DNA of 17,372 nt from Methanoregula sp. (lineage in GTDB: Archaea; Halobacteriota; Methanomicrobia; Methanomicrobiales; Methanospirillaceae), in assembly GCA_022710665.1 (NCBI GenBank), contig JAKLGN010000011.1, positions 1 through 17,372 on the forward strand, in the 5' to 3' direction. The notes beneath the pieces were generated by a model that saw only the letters and a list, made by a program, of their open reading frames with translations, was not told the DNA's origin and made no database searches. This document shows positions 15,201 to 17,372 of the stretch, in pieces. Position numbers and translations under genes: made by a program. Positions within the stretch are counted from its first letter, which is position 1. Each line of letters opens with the position of its first letter.

Positions 15201-15879
15201 GATCTTTTTTTTCATTCTGAAGTGCTTCGGCTTGTTCCGGTGTAATCATCTCAATATTCTCAGCCTTGGAATTCAACTCGTCCAGTGTCTTTTTTTCCCG
15301 TCCGAAACGCTCATGGACTTTAATTGAGATTTGCCCGTAGATTTCAGTGCCGGTAATCTTTTCGAGAATCGGCGCCCGTTCCTCAGCATTTGCTTCAAGA
15401 AATGTGGCAAATTCTCCCTGTGCAAGGAGGATAGAACGGGTGAATTGCTGATAATCAAGCCCGGTGACCTCAATTACTTTCTGCTGTACTCTCATCTGCT
15501 TTGATTCAAGCGGAACGCCGGTTTTTACATCCACAATCTCATGCTTCGGGGGCTGAAGATCACCGGGTTTTTTATGCGCCCTCTTCTGGCTCCATATGAC
15601 ACGAAAATGTCCCTTATCAGAAACGAACTCGACTTCAGAAAAATAGTCACCTGTCTGCCGGGACATGATCTCAACGGCATTTTTCGAAATTTTTCCGAGC
15701 CGGGGCGTTCGACCATAAAGGGCAAGGGAGATCGCATCAAGGATTGTGCTCTTCCCTGCACCGGTTGGTCCGGTGATGGCAAAGATTCCAGATGATACGT
15801 ATTCAGGATCGGTAAAATCGATCTTCCATTCGCCTGCGAGGGAGTTCAGATTTTTAAACCGAAGTGACAGAATACGCAT
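12202..15879 (-). CDS. sbcC: SbcC, Rad50-like ATPase subunit of the SbcCD nuclease (bacterial type)
   Basis: The protein has 1225 aa. The N-terminus (ILSLRFKNLNSLAGEWKIDF, then FAITGPTGAGKST with Walker A at 37-45) and TGLDYQQFTRSILLAQGEFA (139-158) follow Escherichia coli SbcC closely, rather than archaeal Rad50. Two long coiled-coil arms (about 190-590 and 615-1050) flank a zinc hook CPLCGSTDHP with Cys599 and Cys602. The C-terminal half-ATPase has the signature LSGGEK (1127-1132), Walker B FLDEGFG (Asp1159, Glu1160), a D-loop GTLD and the switch histidine His1192. With SbcD it should form the ATP-gated complex that tethers DNA ends, opens hairpins and removes blocked ends. The start at 15879, 10 nt after the sbcD stop, has a GAGGG site. 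A 12-codon upstream extension is rejected. This gene is clearly AT-richer than addB and addA. Confidence 0.95.
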   Translation of the reverse strand: MRILSLRFKNLNSLAGEWKIDFTDPEYVSSGIFAITGPTGAGKSTILDAISLALYGRTPRLGKISKNAVEIMSRQTGDYFSEVEFVSDKGHFRVIWSQKRAHKKPGDLQPPKHEIVDVKTGVPLESKQMRVQQKVIEVTGLDYQQFTRSILLAQGEFATFLEANAEERAPILEKITGTEIYGQISIKVHERFGREKKTLDELNSKAENIEMITPEQAEALQNEKKDREKEIHKISVDCKNLEIAVTWLDTIAALKEDVSGLQVQQLAFIAHKEAVGNDLDALSNARKARKLEGVYTGLSALRTQQESDSQEKKTCEEQLEGLNTVNARAFEVFISAQEKRDAALQEKQHEDEILRQVRELDTRIREFINKRDEREHEKQRTEEDIKNYQQAIRSVTLQSDEIQQKLRAATAYLEKHSADQKLIESLSGIESAFSQLDTILQTTEQTKQELIKKENLLAKAEESLLFRKKDVDKLTEALQHAINEAERTKNEFATISGGRDIGDMRERFDTIKEQHSRLRSLLDLFTRSEEDAEEFKRHSKIIATALSNRTEEETQHRLLQKEEEQIAHLEQLAEKKLFLEARIKKLEQERENLTDGEPCPLCGSTDHPWSSGISPVPDTAQQELDAYKTALDNVREKIRKNEATLATIEAEVRTNQFVADNLDRKIKSELAELQRESDNLGLIAADKGLRYTITTAFAEYTARLENEREILKTAEEKEQQIRFSENCVNQERSALAGAQNEYGTAQSYRDMQIRDRNRISDEITENNKKYARQKAAILDVLQKYEGVIMFSAHEMAKQVMTELTERRDAYVAALTKQQDLEKSFQQCEAELQKNQALLSVADNTLMDFNKILADINEDLKSNSVKRQELYGEKDTSIEEARFASKIDEAVKELSAANDAKNLADNQKSSCETQIKTLSEKITRRISALQEKEREFSHVLSESGFFEENQFISARLPPDKLAVLEQLEADLIREETRIFTGLREKSTKLAEEEARSLTTARREDLTIDIENKKNRIADLQIDIGRLKTNLEQYEAQVVKHQALKEEIARQEKEFIKWQKLHDLIGSADGKKFRVFAQGLTFETLVAQANRHLRTMSDRYLLVRNKESPLDLDIMDNYQAGEIRTTDNLSGGEKFIVSLALALGLSGMASHNVRIDSLFLDEGFGTLDPETLETALETLSSLQREGKIIAIISHIPALRERIPVQIQVEKIGGGRSRLSGPGCSGPA

Positions 15880-15886
15880 CTTCTTT

Positions 15887-15891
15887 CCCTC
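15887..15891 (-). promoter_or_regulatory. Ribosome binding site of sbcC overlapping the sbcD stop codon
   Basis: GAGGG on the minus strand, overlapping the TGA of sbcD, lies 7 nt before the ATG at 15879. It supports that start and translational coupling of sbcD and sbcC. Confidence 0.65.
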
Positions 15892-17119
15892 ACTCTGCCT
15901 GAGTGTCCTCTTCATTCATTTCATGAAGAATTTCGGAAAATGCATCTTTCAATTCCTGCTGCTCTTCAATCGAAACATTCCCGGCATTCAGGCGCCGCTG
16001 GAACACTTCCATCTCAGACAGGTCTTCAAGCGATTCAATTTCTTCTTGCGTATTAAAAAGGAAATTTCCGGCCTCAAGAGGTCTCGTCCGGATATTTACA
16101 ACATTTGTCCCATCAATCAGCTTATGAAGTTGATTTTGGACATTTGTGGCAGAAAGCGCATCGGAAAAGATCACTTCAACCCAGACGGGATGGTCAAGTT
16201 TCAAAAGAGACCTGATCTCATCCTTTATAAAATCGATATTACCCTTAAGAGTCCGGATATCCCGGAATTTTGGAACCGACACGGAACGGATCATCGGTTC
16301 CCCGAATTCAAAATCAACTATCACAACCTGTTTTTGCTGATCCGCATCCCCAAATCCAAGAGCAATCGGAGATCCGCAGTACCGCATCGTATCGCTGCCG
16401 GAGATCGTTTGGGGCACATGAAGATGGCCGAGGGCGAGATAATCAATTCCATCGCACAGATTCTCAGCCCGAATCCTTGCAAGGTTTCCGACATAGAGCT
16501 CACGGACACCATCCTCAGCAACGGTTTTACCTCCCGTGACAAATAGATGGCCCATTACCACAATCGGGATATGTCCTCCGAATTCATCCCGCTTGGCTTT
16601 GGCGATTCTCAAAACGCGCCGGTAATGTTCCTGGACTCCATTCTCGAGCTTTCGGGTTTTATCTTCAATACTTTCACCTGGTTCGGAAAGCCGGATATCC
16701 CTGTCGCGGAGGTACGGCACGGCACAGACAATGAGTGATGGCTGACCCTTTTCATTATCGAATAGAAGGATCTCTTTTTCAAGATTCTCTGAAACTGATC
16801 CAATAACATGAATATCAAGCTGTTTAAGAAGCTCTTGCGGCGCGTTGATCAGTGAGGGGGAGTCATGATTGCCGGCAGTTATAATAATCTTAAGACCGGG
16901 TATTGCATTGACCATGTTGAGGAATTGATAATAGAGTTGTTGTGCCCGGTTGCTCGGTGTACTTGTATCAAAAATATCTCCAGCGATGAGCAATACATCA
17001 ATATCTTCTTTTTGAATTAATCCTGTCAGCCAATGTAAAAAAGCCTCAAATTCCTCATACCGCTTCTCCCCATAAAACGAGCAACCCAAATGCCAGTCGG
17101 AGGAATGAAGGATCTTCAT
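15890..17119 (-). CDS. sbcD: SbcD, Mre11-like nuclease subunit of the SbcCD complex (bacterial type)
   Basis: The protein has 409 aa, the size of Escherichia coli SbcD, with similar order of motifs. The calcineurin-like phosphoesterase domain shows Asp8/His10 (SSDWHLG), Asp48 (AGDIFD), Asn84/His85 (AGNHDS), His191 (MGHLF) and His232/His234 (LGHLHVPQ), which bind two Mn ions. YCGSPIALGF (247-256) and the C-terminal SEMEVFQRRL are also SbcD-like. The last ~100 residues form the cap and the region that contacts SbcC. It acts as an ATP-dependent 3' to 5' double-strand exonuclease and an endonuclease at hairpins or blocked ends. It is the first gene of the sbcD-sbcC-addB-addA operon. The ATG at 17119 directly starts the conserved core; no Shine-Dalgarno precedes it, which fits a short or absent leader given the TATA-like box about 39 nt upstream. 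Confidence 0.95.
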   Translation of the reverse strand: MKILHSSDWHLGCSFYGEKRYEEFEAFLHWLTGLIQKEDIDVLLIAGDIFDTSTPSNRAQQLYYQFLNMVNAIPGLKIIITAGNHDSPSLINAPQELLKQLDIHVIGSVSENLEKEILLFDNEKGQPSLIVCAVPYLRDRDIRLSEPGESIEDKTRKLENGVQEHYRRVLRIAKAKRDEFGGHIPIVVMGHLFVTGGKTVAEDGVRELYVGNLARIRAENLCDGIDYLALGHLHVPQTISGSDTMRYCGSPIALGFGDADQQKQVVIVDFEFGEPMIRSVSVPKFRDIRTLKGNIDFIKDEIRSLLKLDHPVWVEVIFSDALSATNVQNQLHKLIDGTNVVNIRTRPLEAGNFLFNTQEEIESLEDLSEMEVFQRRLNAGNVSIEEQQELKDAFSEILHEMNEEDTQAE

Positions 17120-17152
17120 GGGAAAAACACATTATTGGTAGAGTTCTGCAAC

Positions 17153-17164
17153 AATTTTTTAATT
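17153..17164 (-). promoter_or_regulatory. Candidate promoter of the sbcD-sbcC-addB-addA operon
   Basis: The 81 bp before the sbcD start are strongly AT-rich. On the minus strand AATTAAAAAATT is centred about 39 nt before the ATG, which would place the transcription start roughly 14 nt before it. A second AT-rich element (AAAAGATAAATAATTC, about 17180-17195) lies further upstream. Which one binds TBP cannot be decided from sequence. Confidence 0.45.
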
Positions 17165-17179
17165 GATCGTTATTGATGA

Positions 17180-17372
17180 ATTATTTATCTTTTAATTATT
17201 GGAGTCGGGCTCTGCGTGATCACCCAGCAGCCGAAGAACGTCGACCCCAAGGTTCTCGCCCAGATCAACACGTTCGTCGTCATGGGACTCGGGGACCGGG
17301 GGGACCGCGAGATCATCATGAGCAGCGCCAAGCAGGACCTCTCCCGGATGGAGATCGAGATCCAGACTCTCG
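17180..17372 (+). pseudogene. 5'-truncated HerA-like (DUF87) ATPase fragment, running off the window
   Basis: From about 17201 the plus strand encodes GVGLCVITQQPKNVDPKVL and then LAQINTFVVMGLGDRGDR. This is the sensor region of HerA/FtsK-superfamily ATPases (the (T/S)QxPxxxDPxVLxQxxT pattern). The frame is open only from 17180, with an in-frame TGA at 17177-17179 and no ATG before the conserved region. The Walker A and B motifs that must precede it in a real gene are absent; upstream is the AT-rich sbcD promoter. The fragment therefore lacks its whole front half. Base composition jumps from very AT-rich to GC-rich at about 17200. HerA is the bidirectional DNA translocase that works with NurA and Mre11-Rad50 in archaeal end resection. 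It could be a pseudogene left by insertion of the operon, or a misjoined contig. The 3' end lies outside the window. Confidence 0.7.

Noticed and set aside
15746..16546. Plus-strand frame of 266 codons opposite sbcD and the start of sbcC
   Set aside because: It is antisense to two genes with complete conserved motifs and shows no recognisable domain.

Overview
The window looks like a chromosomal segment of a euryarchaeon, most likely a methanogen of the Methanomicrobiales (Methanoregula-like). Several things point there: TATA-like boxes about 30-40 nt upstream of genes with little or no leader, T-run terminators, a membrane-anchored endonuclease of the archaeal Holliday-junction-resolvase-related type, short-lipobox lipoproteins with Ser/Pro/Thr-rich linkers, and a repeat surface protein whose C-terminal domain and membrane anchor resemble those of Methanomicrobiales envelope proteins. 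The assignment is from motif recognition only.

Left part (1-4652), cell-envelope and accessory genes. On the minus strand there is the N-terminal third of a putatively lipid-anchored M3-family metallopeptidase (1-656, cut by the window edge). A small membrane-anchored nuclease related to Hjc (1027-1485) and an unassigned lipoprotein (1747-2346) lie on the same strand. A 524-bp stretch without a convincing gene (2347-2870) separates these from a plus-strand secreted protein made of seven ~60-residue repeats, a probable seven-bladed propeller, with a C-terminal anchor (2871-4652).

Right part (4830-17119), a DNA double-strand-break processing block. On the minus strand, read right to left, four tightly packed genes form sbcD - sbcC - addB-like - addA-like. 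sbcD and sbcC encode a bacterial-type Mre11/Rad50 equivalent with the SbcC-style zinc hook. The addB-like and addA-like genes encode a Fe-S nuclease subunit with a degenerate helicase, and a UvrD-like helicase with a nuclease domain. The junctions are 10 nt, 55 nt and 1 nt, with Shine-Dalgarno sites buried in the preceding gene for sbcC and addA. Converging on the end of addA is a stand-alone RecB/Cas4-like PD-(D/E)XK nuclease with its own four-cysteine cluster (4830-5690). Together the five proteins could tether, clip, unwind and resect broken DNA ends.

Right edge (17180-17372): behind the AT-rich sbcD promoter, a plus-strand fragment of a HerA-like (DUF87) ATPase begins abruptly in the middle of the ATPase domain, with an in-frame stop just before it. 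HerA is the usual archaeal partner of Mre11-Rad50, so a decapitated herA beside a bacterial-type sbcDC-addBA operon suggests insertion into, or replacement of, an ancestral archaeal end-resection locus. An assembly junction is the main alternative. sbcC is visibly AT-richer than addBA, and a 9-bp perfect inverted repeat sits across the sbcC stop codon, between the two halves of the operon.
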